Shown here: positions 1 through 7,026 of the stretch, in pieces
Layout: each line of letters opens with the position of its first letter
Position numbering within the stretch: position 1 is the first letter of the stretch
Assembly (NCBI GenBank): GCA_034086985.1
Contig: JAXDZG010000003.1
Location: forward strand, 48,660 to 112,659
DNA from: Phascolarctobacterium_A sp034086985
GTDB taxonomy: Bacteria; Bacillota; Negativicutes; Acidaminococcales; Acidaminococcaceae
DNA length: 64,000 nucleotides
Direction: 5' to 3'
Program-made: the position numbers and the translations under genes
Notes under the pieces: generated by a model
The model's input: the letters and a program-made list of their open reading frames with translations, nothing else
Database searches by the model: none
Told to the model about the DNA's origin: nothing

Positions 1-78
1 CATCTTCATAGCCTTAGTGATCTTACCAATGTTACCTACGCTCTTCATGTGGCGATGAATCTCGCGTGCAGTAGCCAT
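1..78 (-). CDS. atpG: ATP synthase gamma subunit, N-terminal fragment (cut by window edge)
   Basis: The first 26 codons read MATAREIHRHMKSVGNIGKI..., the usual start of the F1 gamma subunit (AKEIRxRIKSVxNTxKITxAM in the family). Gamma is the central stalk that turns inside the alpha3beta3 ring. The ATG is at 78, only 7 bases after the stop of the delta-alpha gene, so the two are co-transcribed and probably translationally coupled. The rest of the gene, and presumably atpD and atpC, lie beyond the left edge. Confidence 0.93.
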   Translation of the reverse strand, partial: MATAREIHRHMKSVGNIGKITKAMKM

Positions 79-85
79 TAGTTAA

Positions 86-1909
86 TCACCTACCTTCACT
101 AACAAAGGTTTCCTTGAACTCGGCGATCGCTTTCTTCAAAGCTTCTTCATTCTCATCAGTGATTTTCTTGGTTTTCAGGATATCTGCGCCAACTTCAGGA
201 TGGTTAGCTTCCATGAAGTCCAGGAATTCTTTTTCGCAGCGAGTTACTTCTTTAACTGCTACGTCATCCAGATAACCCTTGGTGCCAAGGTAAATTGCCA
301 TAACCTGTTTTTCAACAGACAGCGGGCTGTATTGACCTTGCTTCAGAACCTCGGTCAAACGTTGACCACGGTCCAGCTGAGCCTTGGTAGCCTTATCAAG
401 GTCAGAAGCAAACTGAGCAAATGCTGCCAGTTCGCGGAATTGTGCCAAATCCAGACGCAGAGTACCTGCAACCTGTTTCATAGCTTTAATCTGAGCAGCA
501 CCACCTACGCGGGATACGGACAGACCGGAGTTGATAGCCGGACGGATACCGGAGTAGAACAGCTCGGATTCCAGGAAGATCTGACCGTCGGTAATAGAAA
601 TTACGTTGGTCGGAATAAAGCCGCCTACGTCGCCTGCCAGGGTTTCGATAACGGGCAGTGCGGTGATGGAGCCGCCTTTCAGCTCGTCGTTCAGCTTAGC
701 AGCGCGCTCCAGCAGACGGGAGTGCAAATAGAATACGTCGCCGGGATATGCTTCACGTCCGGGAGGACGGCGGAGCAGCAGGGACATTGCGCGGTATGCG
801 ACAGCGTGCTTGGACAGGTCGTCGTATACGCACAGAACGTCTTTGCCTTGATCCATGAAGTATTCTGCCATGGTTACACCAGCATAGGGAGCCAGGTATT
901 GCAGCGGAGCGGAGTCAGCAGCAGTAGCGGCAACGATGATGGTGTATTCCATTGCGCCGTGTTGTTCCAGAGTACGAACAATGCGGGCAACGTTGGAAGC
1001 CTTTTGGCCGATAGCTACATAAATGCAGATAACGCCCAGGCCTTTTTGGTTGATGATGGTATCAACTGCAACGGCGGTTTTGCCGGTGCCACGGTCGCCG
1101 ATGATCAGCTCACGTTGGCCACGTCCGATAGGAACCAGTGCGTCGATACATTTAATACCAGTTTGCAGCGGGGTATCAACGGACTTACGATCTGCGATAC
1201 CATGCGCAGGGGATTCAACAGGACGGTGTTCAGCTGCGACGATTTCGCCCTTGCCGTCGATAGGAGCGCCGATAGCACTAACTACACGACCCAGCAGGCC
1301 TTCGCCTACAGGAACTTCCATGATGCGGCCGGTACGGCGAACAACGTCGCCTTCCTTAATCTTGGTTTCGCCGCCCATCAATACGATACCAACGGAGTCC
1401 GGGTTCAGGTTCAGAACCATGCCGGATACGTTGTGGGGCAGTTCTACCAATTCGCCAGCCATTGCGTTTTTCATACCGATAACGGTTGCGATGCCGTCAC
1501 CGATCTTCTCAACGATACCAACCTCTTCGAGATCAGCGTCCACCTTGTAATTCTCCAGCTTAGCGCTGAGAGCATCACCCATAGCCTCGGGCTTGGTGTA
1601 TTCGTGGATGTCGATGCCGCTGAGGGCAACTTCCATCTTCTTCAGCTTACGAGCAGCGGAAGCGTCGAATACCTTATCGCCAACTTGTACGATGATGCCG
1701 CCGAGAATGGAGGGGTCAACCTTCTTGTTCAAGAAGATTTCACGGCCCAGCTTCTCAGTCAGAATTGCAGAAATGGATTGATACTCGTCAACAGTCAATT
1801 TCTTAGCTGTAGTAACGTTTACATCTAAAAGCTCTTTAATGGAGCCCAGATCAATTTTGAAGTCGGACAATTCTTGCTTCAGCAAAGCAATATTTTCTTC
1901 ACTCTTCAT
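86..1909 (-). CDS. atpA: ATP synthase delta(C-terminal)-alpha fusion subunit
   Basis: This 607-residue protein is about 100 residues longer than a normal alpha subunit. Residues ~104-607 are a complete F1 alpha chain with the P-loop GDRGTGKT. Residues ~25-97 match the C-terminal domain of subunit delta (pattern LTVDEYQSISAIL, GREIFLNKKVDPSILGG, VGDKVFDAS), which in other bacteria contacts the b stalk. The N-terminal six-helix domain of delta, which normally binds the alpha N-termini, is absent. The start is firm: GGAGGTG at 1921-1927 precedes the ATG at 1909, and an in-frame TGA lies upstream. The 95 bases between this gene and atpF cannot hold the missing domain. The fusion could tie the peripheral stalk covalently to alpha; with three alphas per F1, only one delta module could engage b. 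Confidence 0.95.
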   Translation of the reverse strand: MKSEENIALLKQELSDFKIDLGSIKELLDVNVTTAKKLTVDEYQSISAILTEKLGREIFLNKKVDPSILGGIIVQVGDKVFDASAARKLKKMEVALSGIDIHEYTKPEAMGDALSAKLENYKVDADLEEVGIVEKIGDGIATVIGMKNAMAGELVELPHNVSGMVLNLNPDSVGIVLMGGETKIKEGDVVRRTGRIMEVPVGEGLLGRVVSAIGAPIDGKGEIVAAEHRPVESPAHGIADRKSVDTPLQTGIKCIDALVPIGRGQRELIIGDRGTGKTAVAVDTIINQKGLGVICIYVAIGQKASNVARIVRTLEQHGAMEYTIIVAATAADSAPLQYLAPYAGVTMAEYFMDQGKDVLCVYDDLSKHAVAYRAMSLLLRRPPGREAYPGDVFYLHSRLLERAAKLNDELKGGSITALPVIETLAGDVGGFIPTNVISITDGQIFLESELFYSGIRPAINSGLSVSRVGGAAQIKAMKQVAGTLRLDLAQFRELAAFAQFASDLDKATKAQLDRGQRLTEVLKQGQYSPLSVEKQVMAIYLGTKGYLDDVAVKEVTRCEKEFLDFMEANHPEVGADILKTKKITDENEEALKKAIAEFKETFVSEGR

Positions 1910-2004
1910 ATTGTACCAATCACCTCCGAATACCGGCTCTCAGCCTTACTGTTTCGCATTTACAGCAGACCTCGTCCGGCCTAATAGGGAAACGAGCAAA
2001 ATTA

Positions 2005-2484
2005 TTATTTCAGGATGGAATCAACAATTTTGCTAGCCATTTTTTTGTCTTCTTCAGAATTCAGCTTTTGCTCAACAATTTTGCCAGCAGCGATCATGGA
2101 CAGGCTGATAACCTGAGCACGAACTTCGTCCATAGCTTTCTTCTTCTCAGTAGCGATAATCTCTTTTTGAGCTGCTACATATTGCTCCTGCTCAACCTTG
2201 GTGTCAGCCATAATCTTATCATGAGCTGCTTGAGCGGTTTTGCGGGCGTTTTCAATGATAGCCTGTGCTTCCTGTCTTGCATCCGCTAATTTTGCAGCAT
2301 ATTCAGCTTTAACTGCTTCAGCGTCGTTCTTAGCCTTTTCAGCAGTCTCTAAATCGCTAGCAATTTTATTCTTGCGCTCTTCCATGATACCCAGTACAGG
2401 TTTGTAAACGAATTTAGCAAGAACGAAAACAAGAACCAAAAAGTTCAGGATTTGCGCGATAAGTGTTGCGTTAATATTAACCAA
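2005..2484 (-). CDS. atpF: ATP synthase Fo subunit b
   Basis: The 159-residue protein has one N-terminal membrane segment (residues ~6-27, LIAQILNFLVLVFVLAKFVY) followed by a long charged, alanine-rich helix typical of the b-type stator dimer. The start codon is TTG, supported by AGGAGAG at 2493-2499. Length is normal, so the missing delta N-terminal domain has not been moved onto this subunit. It sits between atpE and the delta-alpha gene in the standard atp order. Confidence 0.95.
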   Translation of the reverse strand: MVNINATLIAQILNFLVLVFVLAKFVYKPVLGIMEERKNKIASDLETAEKAKNDAEAVKAEYAAKLADARQEAQAIIENARKTAQAAHDKIMADTKVEQEQYVAAQKEIIATEKKKAMDEVRAQVISLSMIAAGKIVEQKLNSEEDKKMASKIVDSILK

Positions 2485-2528
2485 TTATCTCACTCTCCTA
2501 TTTGTTTTCTTAATTTACGGATCTTAGA

Positions 2529-2783
2529 TCATTTTACGAAGGGGTTAGCGAATACCAGTACTACTGCGATAACGTAGCACAGAATAGGCATGGATTCTAC
2601 CAGACCTACGGATACCAGCATGTTGGTGAACAGCTTGCCAGCTTCTTCAGGTTGACGAGCCATGGACTCGATTGCTTTACCAGTTAAGTTACCGTTACCA
2701 AGAGCAGCGCCCAGAGCTGCAGCCAGGCAGATAAATGCAACAGCAAACATAGATGCTGCAATAATAATTGCGTTTTCAGTCAT
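2529..2783 (-). CDS. atpE: ATP synthase Fo subunit c (rotor ring)
   Basis: The 84-residue hairpin has two membrane helices joined by the polar loop ARQPE. The ion-carrying glutamate of helix 2 is in the motif GLVESMPIL. The Ser after this Glu is shared with sodium-type c subunits, which carry ES, but the helix-1 Gln of the sodium site appears to be Asn here (GNGN) and the following Thr and Tyr are Met and Leu. Coupling ion is therefore undecided from sequence. It lies between atpB and atpF. Confidence 0.95.
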   Translation of the reverse strand: MTENAIIIAASMFAVAFICLAAALGAALGNGNLTGKAIESMARQPEEAGKLFTNMLVSVGLVESMPILCYVIAVVLVFANPFVK

Positions 2784-2845
2784 TGAAATTTCCTCCTATC
2801 AATCATAGACATTGTAAAGTTTTAATTGTTGTGCGCCCTTTTAAA

Positions 2846-3556
2846 TTAGTGATGCGCAAAAGCCAGCGCGAAGCTGGTCAGAGCCAGCATGGTGAAGATA
2901 AAGGCTTGCAAGAAACCGATAACCAAGCTGAACATTACCCAGAATTCAGGTACAACCCACGGAGCCAGTTGATACAGTACGATCAACAGGATTTCGCCTG
3001 CCAGAATGTTACCGAATAGACGAAGGGCCATAGTCATCGGTTTAACAACTTCGTCTAACAAATGTAACGGCAAGAATGCGGGGGAAGGACTAATATAGTG
3101 CTTGTAGTGACTCAAGCCCTTTTGGCAGATACCAATGATGTGCACGCCGATTGCGACAGTCAAGGACAGCGCAAAGCAGGTGTTAACGTCGTTGGTAGGA
3201 GAAGTCCAGTGTACACCAACCTGCGGCAACATACCAATCTCGTTACTAATAAAGATGAACATGAAAAGGGTGATAATAAAAGGAGCCATGTACTTGCGTC
3301 CTTTAATACCCAGTTGGCCTTCCATAAGATCGTTTAAGAAGTCAATGAAGAACTCCATAACATTTTGGACTCCGCTAGGAACCATTTTCGGATTTTTGGC
3401 GGCCAGCAAGAAGAGAACAAACACTACTGCCATTGTAATCCAGGTCATATACATGGTCTGCATATGAATAACAATACCAGGTGCTACTTCTTGAGCAAGG
3501 TAATGGATAATCTCACCGGAATGTTCTTGTGCTGCAGCTGCTGCTTCATTTCCCAT
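2846..3556 (-). CDS. atpB: ATP synthase Fo subunit a
   Basis: The 236-residue polytopic membrane protein carries the essential arginine in the helix motif MALRLFGNILAGE, which lies opposite the c-ring glutamate. About five to six hydrophobic segments are visible. The gene overlaps the upstream atpI-like gene by 11 bases and is followed by atpE. The histidine-rich N-terminus (QEHSGEIIHYLAQEV) is family-typical. Confidence 0.95.
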   Translation of the reverse strand: MGNEAAAAAQEHSGEIIHYLAQEVAPGIVIHMQTMYMTWITMAVVFVLFLLAAKNPKMVPSGVQNVMEFFIDFLNDLMEGQLGIKGRKYMAPFIITLFMFIFISNEIGMLPQVGVHWTSPTNDVNTCFALSLTVAIGVHIIGICQKGLSHYKHYISPSPAFLPLHLLDEVVKPMTMALRLFGNILAGEILLIVLYQLAPWVVPEFWVMFSLVIGFLQAFIFTMLALTSFALAFAHH

Positions 3557-3980
3557 TATTTCTCTCTCCTTTCTTCACGTTACCCTCGTTATTGAGTTGG
3601 TACGCGATAATTGTTAAATTAAAAAGTAAAAATATATGTATCAGCAGAAGGCCGATGCAGACACCTGCCACATTGGCTCCCTGCCTTAACAACAAAACGA
3701 TGATGCTGGATACAGCTATAATCCTGTACCAGCGGTGACGCTTCATGATGAGCAGCCCTCGCTGAGGGTCCTTCTCATAGGGCAAGGCCTTTTTAATGCC
3801 GTGGACCAGAATCACTGTGTCCAAAAGCCCCAGCACGAAGCCTCGGAAAAGACTCAACGCAGCCTGAGGATAACCCAACACATGGAGAGCTATGACCATG
3901 ACCAGACCAATGCAGGCCGGCAGCATGAGAAAGCGTTTATAGCCGCCCTTAACTACGGGGGCAAAATCAAAGGTCATCAT
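3546..3980 (-). CDS. atpI: ATP synthase assembly protein, AtpI-like
   Basis: The 144-residue protein has four hydrophobic segments and lies directly before atpB, the classical place of atpI. AtpI helps the c-ring assemble and is not part of the finished enzyme. Sequence in this family is poorly conserved, so the call rests on size, topology and position. It overlaps atpB by 11 bases. Confidence 0.75.
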   Translation of the reverse strand: MMTFDFAPVVKGGYKRFLMLPACIGLVMVIALHVLGYPQAALSLFRGFVLGLLDTVILVHGIKKALPYEKDPQRGLLIMKRHRWYRIIAVSSIIVLLLRQGANVAGVCIGLLLIHIFLLFNLTIIAYQLNNEGNVKKGERNNGK

Positions 3981-3986
3981 AGGGGT

Positions 3987-4250
3987 TTACTCGTCCTCGT
4001 CCTGCATTACTGAATATACCAGCTTGAAGAAGGTTAAGAAGATGGTCACGATGGCAAGGCTAATGCCCGCCAGGCGAAAGGTGTGGTCACCGGTCTCAAA
4101 ATAAGCATCCAGCCAATCCCCACCAAAATAAGCCAAAAGGAAGTCAAATACTATCATGGCCGCTAGGGAAGAAACCGTAGCCAAAGCGTTGAACATTTTG
4201 AGGCGCTGCTTGCGCTCCCTATCTTCCTTACGCTTATCCCGCATCTCCAC
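3987..4250 (-). CDS. atpZ: AtpZ/AtpI-family small membrane protein
   Basis: The 87-residue protein has a charged N-terminus (RDKRKEDRERKQR) and two membrane segments with FDFLLAYFGGDWLD between them, matching the AtpZ/AtpI family found first in many Firmicutes atp operons. AtpZ has been linked to ion (magnesium/calcium) handling and ring assembly. The start is GTG, supported by AAGGAG about 12 bases upstream; an in-frame ATG two codons later is possible. It is the first gene of the atp operon. Confidence 0.75.
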   Translation of the reverse strand: MEMRDKRKEDRERKQRLKMFNALATVSSLAAMIVFDFLLAYFGGDWLDAYFETGDHTFRLAGISLAIVTIFLTFFKLVYSVMQDEDE

Positions 4251-4321
4251 AGTCGGTTTTTTCTCCTTAATTTTTACAAGCTTAATAGACCACCTGCAAG
4301 TTCACAGAATGGTACAATATA

Positions 4322-4350
4322 ATTTTAATTTATTTCACAAAAATTGTCCA
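4322..4350 (-). promoter_or_regulatory. Sigma-A promoter of the ATP synthase operon
   Basis: On the minus strand TGGACA (4345-4350) and TAAAAT (4322-4327) are separated by 17 bases; each matches five of six consensus bases. It starts one base after the wecB stop codon and leads into atpZ. Confidence 0.6.
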
Positions 4351-4351
4351 C

Positions 4352-5521
4352 TCAATTATGCTGAAATTCGGAGAAAATTTCCACCGAGTAGCCGTTTTTG
4401 TGTAAAATCGCCTTAATAATTCTCTCGCAGGCCTTGCCATCGCCGTAGGGATTAGCAGCCTCCGCCATGGAGCGATAGTGCTCAGCATCATCCAGGAGAC
4501 GATTGGTTTCCCTGAGTACATCCTCATAGGCTGTGCCAACGAGCTTAACAGTACCTGCCTCCACCGCCTCGGGACGCTCAGTGGTATCCCGTAGCACAAG
4601 GACAGGCTTGCCCAAAGCAGGGGCTTCCTCTTGGATGCCACCGCTATCGGTGAGCACAATATCCACCTTGGCCATCAAATTGGCAAAGGGCTCGTAATCC
4701 ATGGGCTCAATGAGATGCACACGACTCAGATGGCCCAGCTCTTGGTTCACAATCTCACGCACCTTGGGGTTCTTGTGCACCGGAAAGATAGCCTCCACAT
4801 TCTCATGAGTCTCTAGCACGCTCTTCAGGGCGCGATACACATGACGCATGGGCTCACCCAAATTTTCCCTTCTATGAGTAGTCATCAGAATCAATCTGTG
4901 GCCTGTAGCGAAAACCTTGTTAAAATCCTCATCGGCAAAATGATAATCACTATGCACAGTGGTCTGCAGGGCATCGATAACCGTGTTGCCGGTGACCAGA
5001 ATATTGGCAGGGTTCACATTTTCCTTTAAAAGATTGGCCTTGCTAGTGCCCGTAGGCGCGAAATGCATATCCGCAATGGCGCCGGTCAGCTTGCGATTCA
5101 TTTCCTCCGGGTAGGGGGAATACTTTTTACCGGTTCTCAGGCCTGCTTCCACATGGCCTACAGGAATTTGGGCATAGAAGGCAGCCAGCGCTCCAGCGAA
5201 GGTAGTGGTAGTATCACCATGCACCAGCACCATATCGGGCTTGGCCTCCTCCATGACGGGCTTGAGGCCCATCAGAGCGCGAGTGGTTACATCATAAAGC
5301 GTCTGGCCGCTGGTCATAATATTCAAATCATAGTCGGGCACAATGCCGAATAAATCCAGCACCTGGTCCAGCATCTCCCGATGCTGCGCAGTTACAGCCA
5401 CAATGGGCTGAATAAATTCAGGGTACTTGCGCATCTCTAACACTAAAGGACACATCTTGATGGCCTCGGGACGAGTACCGAAAACCGTCATCAGTTTAAG
5501 CTTCTTCTTATTATCTCCCAC
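4352..5521 (-). CDS. wecB: UDP-N-acetylglucosamine 2-epimerase (non-hydrolysing)
   Basis: The 389-residue enzyme interconverts UDP-GlcNAc and UDP-ManNAc for surface polysaccharides. Family motifs are clear: VFGTRPEAIKM at the N-terminus, VHGDTTTTFAGALAAF, GHVEAGLRTG, YPEEMNR and LTDSGGIQEEAPALGKPVLVLR. The start is GTG with GGAGG seven bases upstream. It lies 15 bases behind the lipid-carrier transferase gene, so the two form one operon for starting an envelope glycan. Confidence 0.95.
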   Translation of the reverse strand: MGDNKKKLKLMTVFGTRPEAIKMCPLVLEMRKYPEFIQPIVAVTAQHREMLDQVLDLFGIVPDYDLNIMTSGQTLYDVTTRALMGLKPVMEEAKPDMVLVHGDTTTTFAGALAAFYAQIPVGHVEAGLRTGKKYSPYPEEMNRKLTGAIADMHFAPTGTSKANLLKENVNPANILVTGNTVIDALQTTVHSDYHFADEDFNKVFATGHRLILMTTHRRENLGEPMRHVYRALKSVLETHENVEAIFPVHKNPKVREIVNQELGHLSRVHLIEPMDYEPFANLMAKVDIVLTDSGGIQEEAPALGKPVLVLRDTTERPEAVEAGTVKLVGTAYEDVLRETNRLLDDAEHYRSMAEAANPYGDGKACERIIKAILHKNGYSVEIFSEFQHN

Positions 5522-5536
5522 GGTTTTTCCTCCCTC

Positions 5537-6550
5537 TTATCGATCGTTCAGAATACCGATTTTTTTCGCGCCCACGGCCACGGCCGTGATAATCGCTGCA
5601 ATAATGAGTGCTGCATAAAAGCCGTCAAACTCGGCCCACAGCACTGCCGCAATGCCCAAGATAGCGGTGATACCATACATCAGGAGCACAGCCTGCTTTT
5701 GGTTCATGCCCATGGCCAGCAGGCGGTGGTGTAAATGCCCCTTGTCCGGCTGGAAAATGGGGCGACCATTGCTGTAGCGACGCATAATGGCAAAGGCCGT
5801 ATCCATGATAGGTAGGCCCAGCGCAATAGCAGGCACAATCAGAGCCACCGTAGCTGCGGTCTTCACTGCTCCATAGACAGAAATCGCTGCCAGCATATAG
5901 CCGATGAACATACTGCCCGTATCCCCCATGAAGATGGTGGCCGGGTTAAAATTGTAACGAATAAAGCCGATAATACCGCCGGCCAAGGCCGCCGTCATCA
6001 CCGCAATATGGTAGTAGCCCATCTGCACCGCCACCAAAATCACCGTCAGAGAGGCGATAGCAGATACACCCGCTGCCAAACCATCCAGGCCGTCAATCAA
6101 ATTCACTACGTTGGTGAAGCTGATGACCCAAAAAATAGTGAGGGGGATGGACAGGTACTCCAAATAAAAATAGCCGCCAAAGGGATTATTGACCCATTCG
6201 ATGCGTATATCGAACAGCACCAACACGCAGGCAGCAAAAATCTGCCCCAGCAGCTTAACCTTAGCCGGCAGCTGGTATTTATCATCCAGCACACCGATGA
6301 TGACGATGACCGTAGCACCCACCAGGATACCCACGATGTCCTTAGTCATCTCCAGACTTGCCACTGCGGCAACCATAAAGGCAATATAGATAGCCAAGCC
6401 TCCCAAGCGAGGCATAATCTTCTTATGCACCTTACGGTTATCGGGCCTATCGATGGCACCGATGAGGAAGGCTAATTTTTTAATGTACGGGGTTAGAATA
6501 TAGCTCACCAGAGCGGCAAGCAAAAAGGGGAAACCATAAGCACTTAACAT
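5537..6550 (-). CDS. wecA: Undecaprenyl-phosphate GlcNAc-1-phosphate transferase (WecA/TagO type)
   Basis: This 337-residue polytopic enzyme of the MraY/WecA/TagO family moves a sugar-1-phosphate onto undecaprenyl phosphate. The magnesium-site motif NVVNLIDGLDGLAAG and the cytoplasmic-loop motifs IFMGDTGSMFIGYM and DKGHLHHRLL are present, with about ten membrane segments. I placed the start at 6550 because GGAG stands ten bases ahead; the reading frame stays open to 6595 but lacks a good ribosome site there. The substrate (GlcNAc-1-P) is inferred from the family and from wecB next to it. Confidence 0.9.
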   Translation of the reverse strand: MLSAYGFPFLLAALVSYILTPYIKKLAFLIGAIDRPDNRKVHKKIMPRLGGLAIYIAFMVAAVASLEMTKDIVGILVGATVIVIIGVLDDKYQLPAKVKLLGQIFAACVLVLFDIRIEWVNNPFGGYFYLEYLSIPLTIFWVISFTNVVNLIDGLDGLAAGVSAIASLTVILVAVQMGYYHIAVMTAALAGGIIGFIRYNFNPATIFMGDTGSMFIGYMLAAISVYGAVKTAATVALIVPAIALGLPIMDTAFAIMRRYSNGRPIFQPDKGHLHHRLLAMGMNQKQAVLLMYGITAILGIAAVLWAEFDGFYAALIIAAIITAVAVGAKKIGILNDR

Positions 6551-6619
6551 TCTATTTTTACTCCAGAATTTACACACACCAAAAAGCAAATCCAAGCTCG
6601 TAAGCTTTGCCTTCTCTAT

Positions 6620-6647
6620 AGTATATCATTTTTCGCTAAGTCGTCAA
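6620..6647 (-). promoter_or_regulatory. Sigma-A promoter of wecA-wecB
   Basis: On the minus strand TTGACG (6642-6647) and TATACT (6620-6625) are 16 bases apart, leaving a leader of about 65 bases before the wecA start. Confidence 0.6.
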
Positions 6648-6715
6648 TTACTTTTGTTTCAAAAAGAACAGAAAAGGATATTTTCTTACCGTTGCCAAGA
6701 CCACAAAAAAATTAT

Positions 6716-6744
6716 TTTACAAATTTGACAAAAGATGGTAGAAT
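6716..6744 (+). promoter_or_regulatory. Sigma-A promoter of the riboswitch-GGDEF transcript
   Basis: TTTACA (6716-6721) and TAGAAT (6739-6744) stand 17 bases apart, each matching five of six consensus bases. The RNA would start near 6751, just before the inverted repeat and the riboswitch. A TTGACA at 6725-6730 lies inside the spacer but has no good -10 at the right distance. Confidence 0.6.
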
Positions 6745-6758
6745 GTTATCTACCGTAT

Positions 6759-6802
6759 AGTTATGAATATATGTAGCTTCACTTGGACTATAATTCATAA
6801 CT
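6759..6802 (+). repeat. Perfect 10-bp inverted repeat in the leader
   Basis: AGTTATGAAT (6759-6768) and its exact complement ATTCATAACT (6793-6802) flank a 24-base loop. It begins just after the predicted transcription start and before the riboswitch core. It could be a protein operator or a 5' hairpin stabilising the leader. Confidence 0.6.
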
Positions 6803-6837
6803 AGTTTAACAAGTAATTACAATGGAATAATTTCATA

Positions 6838-6915
6838 TTTAGTAAAACCGGCGAAAGTCGGCGACACAAAGCTACAGGGTCTTCACCATAACGGAATGAC
6901 AGCCAGCTGCACACG
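6838..6915 (+). ncRNA. Cyclic di-GMP-I (GEMM-I) riboswitch
   Basis: The conserved core is readable: a helix CCGGC/GTCGG closed by a GAAA tetraloop (6848-6861), then CGACACAAAGC, then the tetraloop-receptor side CTACAGGGTCT, and finally ATGACAGCCAGCTGC. This is the GEMM-I order (AACC-helix-GAAA-GACGCAAAGCYACGGGYCU...AUGRYAGCCRG). By my alignment the base equivalent to G20 of the Vibrio Vc2 RNA is a G, as in c-di-GMP rather than cGAMP binders, though the 5' joint is hard to align by eye. An intrinsic terminator follows, and the controlled gene encodes a GGDEF protein. Edges are approximate. Confidence 0.88.
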
Positions 6916-6930
6916 TAAGTGTTTAGTACT

Positions 6931-6969
6931 GGGCAAAATCTGTTATGGATTTTGCCCTGCCTGTTTTTT
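6931..6969 (+). terminator. Intrinsic terminator of the c-di-GMP riboswitch
   Basis: A perfect 10-bp stem GGGCAAAATC/GATTTTGCCC (6931-6940, 6948-6957) with a 7-base loop is followed after six bases by a run of six T. It lies between the aptamer and the coding region, so ligand state can decide read-through. Whether ligand turns expression on or off cannot be told by eye. Confidence 0.85.
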
Positions 6970-7026
6970 CAGGAACAGGTATACAAAATACATTATGCAC
7001 TAATTGTTTAACGTGAGGATGTTCTT

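Noticed and set aside
200..1828. Long open frame on the plus strand across the ATP synthase delta-alpha gene
   Set aside because: It is the antisense shadow of a strongly conserved gene and its translation has no known domain or sensible start.
2529..2783. Firm call of a Na+-coupled ATP synthase
   Set aside because: Only the ES pair supports it; other Na+ ligands differ.
6725..6730. TTGACA as the -35 of the riboswitch promoter
   Set aside because: No acceptable -10 lies 16-18 bases downstream; the TTTACA/TAGAAT pair fits better.
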